This document shows positions 1 through 6,450 of a stretch of DNA of 7,652 bases, one piece after another; the first letter of the stretch is position 1, and each line of letters opens with the position of its first letter. The notes beneath the pieces were generated by a model that was not told the DNA's origin, ran no database searches, and worked only from the letters and a program-made list of their open reading frames with translations. The DNA lies in the NCBI GenBank assembly GCA_041485845.1, contig JBGPKH010000447.1, forward strand, positions 1-7,652. Reading direction: 5' to 3'. Made by a program: the position numbers and the translations under genes. The stretch is from OMOG01 sp041485845. GTDB lineage: Bacteria; Acidobacteriota; Terriglobia; Bryobacterales; Bryobacteraceae.

Positions 1-1
1 C

Positions 2-883
2 ACGCTGGCGCCGCAAGGCGTCGTGCTGCCTCGAAGCACGTTCCTGAACACCAGCATCAACACGGTGACCCCGGCCTACTTCGAGACCATGGGGATGCCG
101 CTGCTCGCGGGCCGCAACGTGGAAACCGGCGACGTCGATAAGCGGCCGATCCCCATCGTGGTGAACCAGGCATTTGCCGATTTCTTCTTCCCGCGGCAGA
201 ACCCGATCGGGAAAATGATGTCCGGCGACCAGACGCCGCGGTTCGTCGTGGTGGGGCTCACCACCACCGCGAAATACCGTTCCATGCGCGAGCCGGACCC
301 GCCCACATTTTACGACGTGCTGGATGCCGGCAAAGGCAACCAGCGGCCGCTGCTGATGTACGTGCGCACGCACGGCTCACCGGCGGGCATCATAAGCGCC
401 GTGCGGGGAGTGTTGGCCAAACTCGACCCCGCGGTGCCGCTGGTGGAAGTCTTCACCGTCGAGCAGGAGATCCAAACCTCGCTGTGGCAGGAGAGGCTGG
501 TAGCGCTGCTCGCCGCGTTTTTTGGCGCCGTCTCAGTGGTCCTGGCGGGTATCGGCTTGTATGGATCGCTCACTTACTCGGTGGCGCAGCGGTCGCACGA
601 GCTGGGCATACGGGCGGCGATAGGCGCGCAAGTTCGCGACATCGTCGGGACGGTGTGTGCGCCGATCGCGCTGGCGGTGGCCTGCGGCCTGGTGGGCGGC
701 GCTCTGGCGGCGGCGTTTCTGCTGCGGGTGACCGAACGGCTGCTGTACGGTGTCCGTCCGGGCGATCCGCTGTCCTTCGGCGCGGCTGCGTGCTTCGTGC
801 TGGCGTGCGCAGCGGCAGCCGCGGTTGTGCCCGCGTGGCGCGCGGCGAGAATCGATCCAGCGCGGGCGTTGCGGGAGGAGTAG
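2..883 (+). CDS. FtsX/MacB-type ABC transporter permease, ADOP-like, 5' truncated by window edge
   Basis: This is the C-terminal part (about 293 residues) of an integral membrane permease. The frame is open from base 2, so the gene begins upstream, and the GTG at base 23 is only an internal codon. The first 140 or so residues fit the extracytoplasmic MacB-like domain (TPAYFETMGMPLLAGR, then VVNQAFADFFFP and NPIGK). The rest fits an FtsX domain: a membrane segment near residues 167-188, the cytoplasmic QRSHELGIRAAIGA motif, two further hydrophobic stretches, and the typical end PAWRAARIDPARALREE. Such permeases belong to the MacB/LolC superfamily, which moves substrates mechanically from the outer face of the inner membrane. 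ADOP members are greatly expanded in Acidobacteriota and often lack an adjacent ATPase gene. The substrate cannot be told. The call is firm at family level; ADOP rather than ordinary MacB is inference, because the N-terminal half is outside the window. Confidence 0.9.
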   Translation, partial: TLAPQGVVLPRSTFLNTSINTVTPAYFETMGMPLLAGRNVETGDVDKRPIPIVVNQAFADFFFPRQNPIGKMMSGDQTPRFVVVGLTTTAKYRSMREPDPPTFYDVLDAGKGNQRPLLMYVRTHGSPAGIISAVRGVLAKLDPAVPLVEVFTVEQEIQTSLWQERLVALLAAFFGAVSVVLAGIGLYGSLTYSVAQRSHELGIRAAIGAQVRDIVGTVCAPIALAVACGLVGGALAAAFLLRVTERLLYGVRPGDPLSFGAAACFVLACAAAAAVVPAWRAARIDPARALREE

Positions 884-900
884 GGCCGGTTCGCACTGGT

Positions 901-928
901 TCGCAGACGAAAGCGCCTGCGCCACAAA
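901..928 (-). repeat. Dispersed GC-rich palindrome, copy A
   Basis: Read on the minus strand, these 28 bases match 25 of 28 positions of 2093-2120 on the plus strand. The core is an imperfect hairpin with 8-bp arms (902-909 and 914-921) around a 4-base loop, with one mismatched pair. It lies in the 65-base spacer between the permease and xseB genes. It resembles a REP-type element in size and placement. It could also act as a weak attenuator, but no T-run follows. An 8-base direct repeat, GGTTCGCA (888-895 and 898-905), overlaps its left edge. Confidence 0.6.
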
Positions 929-948
929 ATACGGGCTAGAATGAGGCG

Positions 949-1200
949 ATGGCGGAAAACCAACCCGACGCCAAGCCGGTCGAATCGTTCGAAGCTTCCC
1001 TGGACGAGCTCGAAAAAGTCGTCAAACAACTCGAAGGCGGCGACCTCTCGCTCGAACGCTCGCTGGAGCTCTTCGAGCGCGGTATGGGGCTCAGCGATAC
1101 CTGCCGCCAACAACTGGAGCAGGCCGAGACCCGCGTCGAAATACTGATCCGCAAAGAGGGCAAGCTTACGCCTGAGCCGTATCGCCCCGAAAAGTCCTGA
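949..1200 (+). CDS. xseB: Exodeoxyribonuclease VII small subunit
   Basis: The 83-residue length is normal for XseB. The family pattern is clear: FEASLDELEKVVKQLE (14-29), GGDLSLERSLELFERG (30-45) and the following C52-x6-AE segment. The protein is almost wholly helical. XseB forms the multimeric small subunit that binds XseA, the catalytic subunit. The cytoplasmic enzyme degrades single-stranded DNA from both ends to oligonucleotides in mismatch repair and recombination. xseA is not in the window, so it must be upstream or elsewhere. The ATG at 949 is preceded by GAGG at 943-946, a short spacing. The stop lies 5 bases before ispA, which indicates co-transcription, a pairing seen in many bacteria. 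Confidence 0.93.
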   Translation: MAENQPDAKPVESFEASLDELEKVVKQLEGGDLSLERSLELFERGMGLSDTCRQQLEQAETRVEILIRKEGKLTPEPYRPEKS

Positions 1201-1205
1201 CCTGC

Positions 1206-2087
1206 ATGACTCTGCGCGACTACCTCGCCCAGCAACAACGACTGGTGGATGCGGAGCTCGACCGCCTGGTCCCCCCGGAAACCACGCCGCCGGAGACCAT
1301 CCACCGCGCCATGCGCTACAGCCTCTTCGCCGGCGGCAAGCGCATCCGCCCGATCCTGTGCATCGAGGCCGCGCGCACGGTTTCGGACGCGCCGGACGGC
1401 GTCGCCGCGGCCGCCTGCTCCCTGGAGCTCATCCACACCTATTCGCTCATCCATGACGACCTGCCGGCGCTGGATAACGACGATTACCGGCGCGGCAAGC
1501 TCACCAACCACAAGGTTTTCGGCGATGCCATGGCGATTCTTGCGGGCGACGCGCTCCTGACTCTCGCCTTCCAGGTGCTGGCGGAACTTCCCGCGATCGC
1601 CGGCCGGCGCGCGCGCCTCATCGCGGAACTTTCCACGGCCGCGGGCACCGTCGGCGGCATGATCGGCGGACAGGTGGCTGACCTGGAGGGCGAAGGCAAG
1701 CCTCCCAACGCACAACTGCTCGAGACCATTCACCGCGCCAAGACGGGAGCGCTGCTGCGCGCCAGTCTGCGGCTCGGCGCCATCTACGCCGGCGCTAGCG
1801 AGGAGCAGTACGCGGCGCTCTCCTGCTACGGTGAGCACGTGGGCCTGGCCTTCCAGATCGTGGACGACATCCTGGACGTGGAAGAATCTTCCGAAGCGCT
1901 GGGCAAAACCGCCGGCAAGGACGCGCAGCAGCAGAAGATCACTTTCCCCGCGGTGTACGGCCTGGAGACTTCGCGCCGCATGGCGGAAGAGGAATGCGCG
2001 CGCGCCCACCAGGTGCTGGGGCTCTTCGGCGAACGGGCCGCGCGCCTGCACGAGTTGGCCGATTTGATCGTGCGGCGAAAGTCATGA
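1206..2087 (+). CDS. ispA: (2E,6E)-farnesyl diphosphate synthase, polyprenyl synthetase family
   Basis: This 293-residue cytoplasmic enzyme condenses isopentenyl diphosphate with dimethylallyl and geranyl diphosphate to give farnesyl diphosphate, the precursor of undecaprenyl carriers, quinone tails and hopanoids. Visible motifs are GGKRIRP (43-49, substrate phosphate binding), the first Asp-rich motif DDLPALD (84-90), AKTGALL (168-174), and the second Asp-rich motif DDILD (220-224), with FQIVD just before it. The two extra residues in the first Asp-rich motif (DDxxxxD) are typical of bacterial short-chain synthases, so the product is C15, possibly C20. Length is normal. No clear ribosome binding site precedes the ATG, and the xseB stop is 5 bases upstream, so translation may be coupled. 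The usual neighbour dxs is missing. Confidence 0.93.
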   Translation: MTLRDYLAQQQRLVDAELDRLVPPETTPPETIHRAMRYSLFAGGKRIRPILCIEAARTVSDAPDGVAAAACSLELIHTYSLIHDDLPALDNDDYRRGKLTNHKVFGDAMAILAGDALLTLAFQVLAELPAIAGRRARLIAELSTAAGTVGGMIGGQVADLEGEGKPPNAQLLETIHRAKTGALLRASLRLGAIYAGASEEQYAALSCYGEHVGLAFQIVDDILDVEESSEALGKTAGKDAQQQKITFPAVYGLETSRRMAEEECARAHQVLGLFGERAARLHELADLIVRRKS

Positions 2088-2092
2088 GCGTC

Positions 2093-2120
2093 TTTGTGGG
2101 GCAGGCGCTTTCGCCTGCCA
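2093..2120 (+). repeat. Dispersed GC-rich palindrome, copy B, in the ispA-tlyA spacer
   Basis: The arms GGCAGGCG (2100-2107) and CGCCTGCC (2112-2119) pair perfectly around the loop CTTT. The flanking GTGGGG (2096-2101) could instead pair with CCCCAC (2130-2135), giving an alternative or larger fold just before the tlyA start. It matches 901-928 in reverse orientation at 25 of 28 positions. No T-tract follows, so it is not a standard intrinsic terminator. It could modulate tlyA translation, because no other Shine-Dalgarno sequence is seen here. Confidence 0.65.
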
Positions 2121-2139
2121 ACGGGTCCTCCCCACATCC

Positions 2140-2862
2140 ATGAAAACCCGGCTCGACCGCCTGATTGTAGACCGTGGCCTGGCCGATTCGCGCGAGAAGG
2201 CGCAGGCCCTCATCATGGCCGGCGAGGTCACGATCGACGGGCAGAAAGCCACCAAGCCCGGCCAGCCCGTTTCGCCGGACTGCGTCGTGGAAGTGCTGGC
2301 GCGACCTCCCTACGTGAGCCGCGGCGGCCTCAAACTGGCGGGCGCGCTCCGCCACTTCGCCATCCACGTGACGGGCAAGATCTGCCTGGACGTGGGTTCG
2401 TCCACCGGCGGCTTCACCGACGCGCTGCTGCAAGCCGGGGCGGCGCGCGTGCATGCGGTGGATGTGGGCGTGGGCCAACTGGCGTGGCGGCTGCGCACCG
2501 ACCCACGCGTGGCGCGGCACGAAGGCATCAACGCGCGCGCGCTGAAGCTCGAGGATATCGGCGACCGCGTGGAGTTTCTCACCTGCGACGTGAGCTTCAT
2601 TTCCGCGACCATGATCCTTCCGGCCGCCGTGCCGCTGCTCCAACCCGGCGGGCAAATGGTTATACTGATCAAGCCGCAGTTTGAAGTGGGGAAGGGCCAG
2701 GTGGGCAAGGGCGGAATCGTTCGCGATCCGCAACTCCACCAGGCCGCTTGCGATCGGGTGACGCGCGCCGTGCAGGATTCCGGATTCGAAACCAGCATCA
2801 TGGAGAGCCCTATTCTGGGCGCCGAAGGGAACAAGGAGTTTCTCCTGTATGCCCATCATTAA
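2140..2862 (+). CDS. tlyA: TlyA family rRNA (cytidine-2'-O)-methyltransferase
   Basis: At 240 residues this is a usual TlyA length. An N-terminal S4 RNA-binding domain (about 1-60: RLDRLIVDRGLADSREKAQ, then MAGEVTIDGQ) is followed by an FtsJ-like Rossmann methyltransferase domain. The SAM-binding loop is DVGSSTGGFTD (84-94), with DVGVGQLAW at 108-116. The catalytic K-D-K-E set is visible at K65 (SRGGLKL), D150 (CDVSFIS), K178 (LIKPQFE) and E233 (KEFLL). Characterised TlyA proteins 2'-O-methylate cytidines in 16S and/or 23S rRNA and set sensitivity to capreomycin-type drugs. The old name haemolysin A is misleading. The ATG at 2140 gives a full S4 domain start (MKTRLDRL). The gene overlaps nadK by 14 bases, so the two are co-transcribed. 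Confidence 0.92.
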   Translation: MKTRLDRLIVDRGLADSREKAQALIMAGEVTIDGQKATKPGQPVSPDCVVEVLARPPYVSRGGLKLAGALRHFAIHVTGKICLDVGSSTGGFTDALLQAGAARVHAVDVGVGQLAWRLRTDPRVARHEGINARALKLEDIGDRVEFLTCDVSFISATMILPAAVPLLQPGGQMVILIKPQFEVGKGQVGKGGIVRDPQLHQAACDRVTRAVQDSGFETSIMESPILGAEGNKEFLLYAHH

Positions 2863-3715
2863 GACGGTCGGTATCGTCTCCAAACCGAACGCCGCTGCCG
2901 CCGTGGACCTTGTCCCCAAGCTGCTGGAGTGGCTGAAAGACCGCGATATCGCGGTGCGCATGGACGAGGAGACGGCTTTGTACGCGCGCCGGGCGGGGGA
3001 GGGCCTTCCGCGCGAGGCCGTGCCGGAGGGCAGCGACCTCATCGTCGTTCTGGGCGGAGACGGCACGCTGCTATCGGCCGCGCGCGCCATCGGGCGGCGC
3101 GAGATTCCGCTGTTCCCGGTCAATGTCGGCGGCCTCGGTTTCCTCACGGCCATCAGCATCGGCGAGCTGTTCCCCGAACTGGAGCGCGCCTTCCGCGGCG
3201 AGCATCGCGTCGGCAAGCGCAGACTGCTCAACACCGAAGTGGAACGCGACGGCCAAGTGGTGGCGAGCTTCGACGCCCTCAACGATGCCGTGCTCACGAA
3301 ATCCGCGATTGCCCGCATGATCGACCTGGACGCATACGTGGACAAGCAGTTCGTGTGCGCCTATAAAGCCGACGGATTGATCATTTCTACGCCTACGGGT
3401 TCGACGGCTTATTCGCTCTCGGCCGGCGGGCCGATCATCTTTCCTTCCGTGCCGGCCATCTGCATCACGCCGATCTGCCCGCACATGCTCACCAATCGTC
3501 CGGTGATCGTGCCCGAAACGAGCGTGGTGCGGGTGATTTCGCGCGGGCCGGACGAAAGCGTGTACCTCACCATCGACGGCCAGGTGGGCACGCCGATCCG
3601 GGAAGGCGACGTGCTGGTGTGCCAGAGTTCGCACTACTCGCTGCTGCTGGTGCGCCCGCCGCGCATGATGTTCTTCGACGTGCTGCGCCAGAAGTTGAAA
3701 TGGGGAGAGCGATGA
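2849..3715 (+). CDS. nadK: NAD kinase (ATP-NAD kinase)
   Basis: This 288-residue cytoplasmic enzyme phosphorylates NAD+ to NADP+. The family signatures are GGDGTLL (69-75), the short N145-D146 motif (NDAV, where many homologues have NE), and the long NAD-binding segment from A174-D175 through PTGSTAYSLSAGGP (182-195). A late DGQ (243-245) also fits. The start is supported by AAGGAG at 2833-2838, 10 bases before the ATG and lying inside tlyA. The N-terminus VGIVSKPN is typical of the family. nadK next to tlyA is a common arrangement in several phyla. No defect is seen. Confidence 0.95.
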   Translation: MPIIKTVGIVSKPNAAAAVDLVPKLLEWLKDRDIAVRMDEETALYARRAGEGLPREAVPEGSDLIVVLGGDGTLLSAARAIGRREIPLFPVNVGGLGFLTAISIGELFPELERAFRGEHRVGKRRLLNTEVERDGQVVASFDALNDAVLTKSAIARMIDLDAYVDKQFVCAYKADGLIISTPTGSTAYSLSAGGPIIFPSVPAICITPICPHMLTNRPVIVPETSVVRVISRGPDESVYLTIDGQVGTPIREGDVLVCQSSHYSLLLVRPPRMMFFDVLRQKLKWGER

Positions 3716-3732
3716 AGTGAAATGAGGAAACG

Positions 3733-4923
3733 ATGAAGCGCATTTCGCTCACCGCCTGGATTTTCATCGGGATGGCCGGCGGCGTAGCGGTGGGCATCGC
3801 CGCGCCCGGGTTCGCCAAACAACTGGCGCCGGTCAGCAACGTGTTTCTGCGGCTGATCCGCTCCATCATCGCCCCCCTGCTGTTCGGCACGCTGGTAGTG
3901 GGCATCGGCGGCGGCGGCGATCTGAAACAAATGGGCCGCATCGGCGCCAAGGCCATCCTTTATTTCGAAATCGTCACCACCATCGCGCTGTTTCTGGGAC
4001 TGGGAGCGGTGAACCTGGTGCGCCCCGGCGATGGCGTTCCCATCCAGAGCACCACCGCCGAAACCGCGGCCATCGCCGAGCGCCCGACCCTCACCTCGGT
4101 GATCGAACACGTCTTCCCCACCAGTATCATCGACGCCCTGGCACGCAACGACGCGTTGCAGATCGTGGTCTTCGCCTTCCTGTTCGGCGCCGCCTGCGCG
4201 GCCATCGGAGCGAAAGCCGCGCCGATCGTGGCGTTCTGCTCGGCCCTGGCCGAGGTGATGTTCCGCTACACGAAGTATGTGATGTACCTCGCGCCCCTGG
4301 GCGTGGGCGCGGCCATTGCGGTTACCGTGGGTTCCAAAGGCGTGACCGTGCTGTTCGGACTGGGCAAGCTGATCCTGGCCATGTACGCCACGCTCCTGAT
4401 ATTCGTGGTATTCGTGCTGGGCTCCGTCGTCATCGTCGCGCGCATCCCGCTGGGCAAGTTCTACCGCGCGGTGCGCGAGCCGTTCCTGATCGCATTCTCC
4501 ACCGCGTCGAGCGAAGCCGCGCTGCCGCTGGCGCTCGAAAACATGGAGCAGTTCGGCGTGCCGAAACACATCGTCGGTTTCGTCATCCCGACGGGCTATA
4601 GCTTCAATCTCGACGGCACTACGCTGTATCTCTCGCTGGCGTCGGTGTTCGTGGCGCAAGCCGCGGGCGTACACCTTTCCCTCGCCGAGCAGATCCTCAT
4701 GATGCTGACCCTGATGCTCACCAGCAAGGGAGTCGCGGGAGTGCCGCGCTCGGCGCTCGTGATTCTTTCCGGCACCCTGGCGACGTTCCACTTGCCGATG
4801 GAGGGCGTAGCGGTGTTGCTGGGCGTGGACGCGCTGCTGGATATGGCGCGGACGTCGATCAACGTGTTGGGCAACTGCCTGGCGAGCGCGGTGGTAGCGC
4901 GGTGGGAAGGTTACAAATTGTAG
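3733..4923 (+). CDS. Dicarboxylate/amino acid:cation symporter (DAACS, GltP/GltT-like)
   Basis: This 396-residue multi-pass inner-membrane secondary transporter probably takes up glutamate, aspartate or C4-dicarboxylates with Na+ or H+. Signatures in order are the serine-rich HP1 hairpin FSTASSEAALP (255-265), NLDGTTLY (292-299, the NMDGT motif), the HP2 hairpin SKGVAGVP, and the last helix DALLDMARTSINVLGN (366-381). By alignment to GltPh, D370, R373, T374 and N377 match substrate-binding D394, R397, T398 and N401, so an acidic amino acid is plausible. GltPh D405 is replaced by N381, as in GltT- and DctA-like branches, which bears on the coupling ion. The start has GAGGAAA at 3724-3730. The 17-base gap after nadK suggests read-through transcription. 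The substrate is not proven. Confidence 0.9.
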   Translation: MKRISLTAWIFIGMAGGVAVGIAAPGFAKQLAPVSNVFLRLIRSIIAPLLFGTLVVGIGGGGDLKQMGRIGAKAILYFEIVTTIALFLGLGAVNLVRPGDGVPIQSTTAETAAIAERPTLTSVIEHVFPTSIIDALARNDALQIVVFAFLFGAACAAIGAKAAPIVAFCSALAEVMFRYTKYVMYLAPLGVGAAIAVTVGSKGVTVLFGLGKLILAMYATLLIFVVFVLGSVVIVARIPLGKFYRAVREPFLIAFSTASSEAALPLALENMEQFGVPKHIVGFVIPTGYSFNLDGTTLYLSLASVFVAQAAGVHLSLAEQILMMLTLMLTSKGVAGVPRSALVILSGTLATFHLPMEGVAVLLGVDALLDMARTSINVLGNCLASAVVARWEGYKL

Positions 4924-4953
4924 GGAGTTCCTACGTTCTGGTCAAGTCAGAAG

Positions 4954-4973
4954 TGGGACAGACTGGGACAGAC
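4954..4973 (+). repeat. Two tandem copies of TGGGACAGAC
   Basis: An exact 10-base unit occurs twice (4954-4963 and 4964-4973), 30 bases after the symporter stop. The second copy forms the left arm of the inverted repeat at 4963-5000, so a duplication of one hairpin arm is a simple explanation. Confidence 0.7.
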
Positions 4974-5000
4974 GATCGCCTTTTGTCGTCAGTCACCCAG
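4963..5000. repeat. Imperfect inverted repeat, REP-like hairpin beside RAYT remnant
   Basis: CTGGG (4963-4967) pairs with CCCAG (4996-5000), and GACAGACGA (4967-4975) pairs with TCGTCAGTC (4986-4994) at 8 of 9 positions, around a loop of about 10 bases. It lies four bases before the first recognisable RAYT codon. RAYT genes are typically flanked by REP palindromes that their transposase handles, so this may be a REP unit of that family (inference). It could also help end symporter transcription, though there is no T-run after it. Confidence 0.5.
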
Positions 5001-5003
5001 GCC

Positions 5004-5133
5004 GCGCTTGAACGATGGCTCAAACGGAGAACCAGCCGGGTAGCCAAGCAGATTCTGGGCCGCAGCGGGACGCCTCTGGCAAGACGGGTCTTTCGACCAT
5101 TGGGTGCGATCCGATGAGGAACTCCAGGATTGA
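5004..5133 (+). pseudogene. RAYT (REP-associated tyrosine transposase) remnant, frameshifted
   Basis: The first frame reads ALERWLKRRTSRVAKQILGR followed by SGTP (5004-5075). After one odd base (5076) the next frame reads WQDGSFDHWVRSDEELQD and a stop (5077-5133). Together these match the middle of Y1/IS200-like RAYT proteins, in which a segment like LGRTGTPFWQDESFDHWVR is characteristic. A two-base loss in the F codon between P and W explains the shift. The catalytic N-terminal part (HUH motif and Tyr) and the usual C-terminal IENNPVKAGL-type segment are both missing. It is therefore a dead internal fragment. The family call rests on remembered motif similarity and is strong across the frameshift. 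Confidence 0.75.
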
Positions 5134-5135
5134 TG

Positions 5136-5276
5136 CTAATCACGTTCACGCAATCCGCCAACCAGTTTGGTGACCCGGAAGGTCCGGAACCCGTAGGATT
5201 TTCTCATAGTGACCAGTTCGCGGTGAGCGCGCAGAGTCCGGGCCACTTTCTTCAGCGGTTCGATCCGGGAGCGAAC
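5136..5276 (-). pseudogene. ISL3-family transposase remnant (C-terminal part, internal deletion)
   Basis: On the minus strand the frame reads RSRIEPLKKVARTLRAHREL directly joined through V to TMRKSYGFRTFRVTKL and then a divergent tail with a stop at 5136-5138. Both blocks are characteristic of the C-terminal DDE transposase region of ISL3/IS1167-type elements. Intact members have about two dozen extra residues between the blocks, including the SSGxVEGxNxKxK segment with the catalytic Glu. Here that segment is gone in frame. The N-terminal domains are also absent: upstream reading to about 5410 gives no recognisable ISL3 sequence. No terminal inverted repeats or target duplication are visible. 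It abuts the RAYT remnant within 3 bases, tail to tail. Confidence 0.75.
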
Positions 5277-5411
5277 CGGGGCAACCGGCGATGTGCTGCA
5301 CAACTCGCCGTTGCATCTCTTTGACTTGAGACGGAAAGCTCAATGAGTTGTTTTCTGGAGCTTCTTAACCCTTCTGCGGAGTACGATGAATGCCTGGCCC
5401 AACAAACGTAC

Positions 5412-6314
5412 CTACGGCTGCGGCATCGGCGGCGGGGGCGGCAATGGACCCGCCACATTCGCCGCCAGCGCAATGGCGATGGAGTTGTACCCGCGGCAGT
5501 TCACCTGAGCCAGTAGCTGGCAGAGGTCTGGCTCCTCGTGAACCAGTTGCGCGAGCTGAATCCCATATTGCGAAAACAGTTGATCCGCCTGCGTGCGCCC
5601 CGCTGGCACGGGTCCGAAAACCTGGTTCAAGATGGCCTGCGTGCCGGGCTCCAACGGGCGCTCCTGTCCCCGGTTAAACACGAACTGGTTTTCTCCCACC
5701 CAGTCAAACGGGTCTTGCGCGAACCGATTGTGGTGATCCCGCCGCGGCTGCGAACGCACTTCCCCATGGTTGCTGCGCAGCAGCACGCTCCCCGTGGCCG
5801 CGTCGAACATGCTCTGGATGGTCACGGCATAGAATTCCTCCCGGTTGTCGTAGTTGGCGCCCATCGGAATCCGAATCCCGGTGTCATGGCCCCGCGTTTC
5901 GCGGAGCGAATGAACCAGCTCATGAACCAGCGTGGATGCCGGGCTGTTGCCCGCTCCGCCCCTATGGCGGTACAGGCCGGGAGTGAACGCGACTGTAACG
6001 TCCGCTCCTGTTCCGGTACCCCCGGCAATCGCCGAAAACGCGCCCATACCCGCCGCGTCCGTGACGGCGTTCAGGGGGCCCCGGTAGGGCACGATTCTGA
6101 CTTGATGCCCGCCGGCGCGTGCCGCCATACGGGCTATCACGATGCGTGCCACCGGATTGGTCGCCCACGCTTGGCTCACGACGCGCAACACGTCAGCCTC
6201 ATAGGCATGAGGATGCGGGTTGGCCTCATTCCCCACATGCATCAGTTGGCCGTGGTGGTAGCCGTAAACATGCCAGAACCGCCCGTCGATCGTTAGTCCG
6301 CGAAATGTCATCAT
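5412..6314 (-). CDS. Putative HExxH zinc metallopeptidase, effector-like (NleD/M91-like)
   Basis: This protein is 300 residues from the ATG at 6314. A zincin motif HELVHSLRE has its histidines at residues 131 and 135 and the catalytic Glu at 132. It is preceded by a strand-like DVTVAFTPGLY and followed by YDNREEFYAV (156-165), whose Glu159 or Glu160 could be the third zinc ligand. A His/Arg-rich stretch lies at about 180-197. The C-terminal LCQLLAQV segment and a proline-rich tail (PLPPPPP) end the protein. No signal peptide or membrane segment is seen. This layout resembles NleD-like M91 and other toxin-type metallopeptidases, which cleave host or rival proteins. That role is inference: no secretion gene or immunity gene is nearby. 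It stands alone, divergent from the Rrf2 gene. A longer reading from GTG 6368 exists but lacks a ribosome binding site. Confidence 0.65.
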   Translation of the reverse strand: MMTFRGLTIDGRFWHVYGYHHGQLMHVGNEANPHPHAYEADVLRVVSQAWATNPVARIVIARMAARAGGHQVRIVPYRGPLNAVTDAAGMGAFSAIAGGTGTGADVTVAFTPGLYRHRGGAGNSPASTLVHELVHSLRETRGHDTGIRIPMGANYDNREEFYAVTIQSMFDAATGSVLLRSNHGEVRSQPRRDHHNRFAQDPFDWVGENQFVFNRGQERPLEPGTQAILNQVFGPVPAGRTQADQLFSQYGIQLAQLVHEEPDLCQLLAQVNCRGYNSIAIALAANVAGPLPPPPPMPQP

Positions 6315-6322
6315 AATCGGTA

Positions 6323-6333
6323 TTCCTCCTCCC
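6323..6333 (-). promoter_or_regulatory. Strong Shine-Dalgarno fixing the metallopeptidase start
   Basis: The minus strand reads GGGAGGAGGAA eight bases before the ATG at 6314, with a second in-frame ATG directly after it. This is the best ribosome binding site in the window and argues against the in-frame GTG at 6368, which would translate the site itself. Confidence 0.75.
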
Positions 6334-6408
6334 GGCCCCGGTAAAAGCACTTCTGCAACCAAGATCACCAGCCATTGTTTTCAACCAAATGAGAAATCGA
6401 ATGAACAG

Positions 6409-6450
6409 GTCCTGGACGTCCACAGATTCTTTGTGTCCAGAAGGTGGACA
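6409..6450. promoter_or_regulatory. Cluster of GGAC/GTCC inverted half-sites
   Basis: Within 42 bases lie GTCCTGGAC (6409-6417), the perfect palindrome TGGACGTCCA (6413-6422) and TGTCCA-gaagg-TGGACA (6434-6450). A further TGTCCA stands at 6514-6519. The cluster is 95-136 bases upstream of the metallopeptidase start, so it could be an operator for that gene. No regulator is assigned, and the alternative is simple hairpin structure. Confidence 0.3.

Noticed and set aside
936..2051. Long minus-strand open frame (371 codons) opposite xseB and ispA
   Set aside because: It is antisense to two well-identified genes and has no recognisable domain. Such frames are common artefacts of high-GC coding DNA.
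1939..3345. Minus-strand open frame of 468 codons opposite ispA, tlyA and nadK
   Set aside because: It spans three real genes on the other strand and its translation is Arg/Ser/Ala-rich, without motifs.
3634..4791. Minus-strand open frame of 385 codons opposite the symporter gene
   Set aside because: The translation is a His/Asp/Gln/Glu/Arg-rich low-complexity mirror of a membrane protein gene. It is a shadow.
4867..4881. Asn381 of the symporter in place of GltPh Asp405 as an unusual active-site change
   Set aside because: As far as I recall, GltT- and DctA-like relatives also carry Gly-Asn here, so it is a branch feature rather than an anomaly.
5538..6296. Plus-strand open frame of 252 codons within the metallopeptidase gene
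   Set aside because: The minus-strand frame has the HELVH motif, a strong ribosome binding site and coherent family-like features. The plus frame has none.
6315..6368. N-terminal extension of the metallopeptidase to GTG 6368
   Set aside because: The extension would translate the strong GGGAGGAGG site and has no ribosome binding site of its own.
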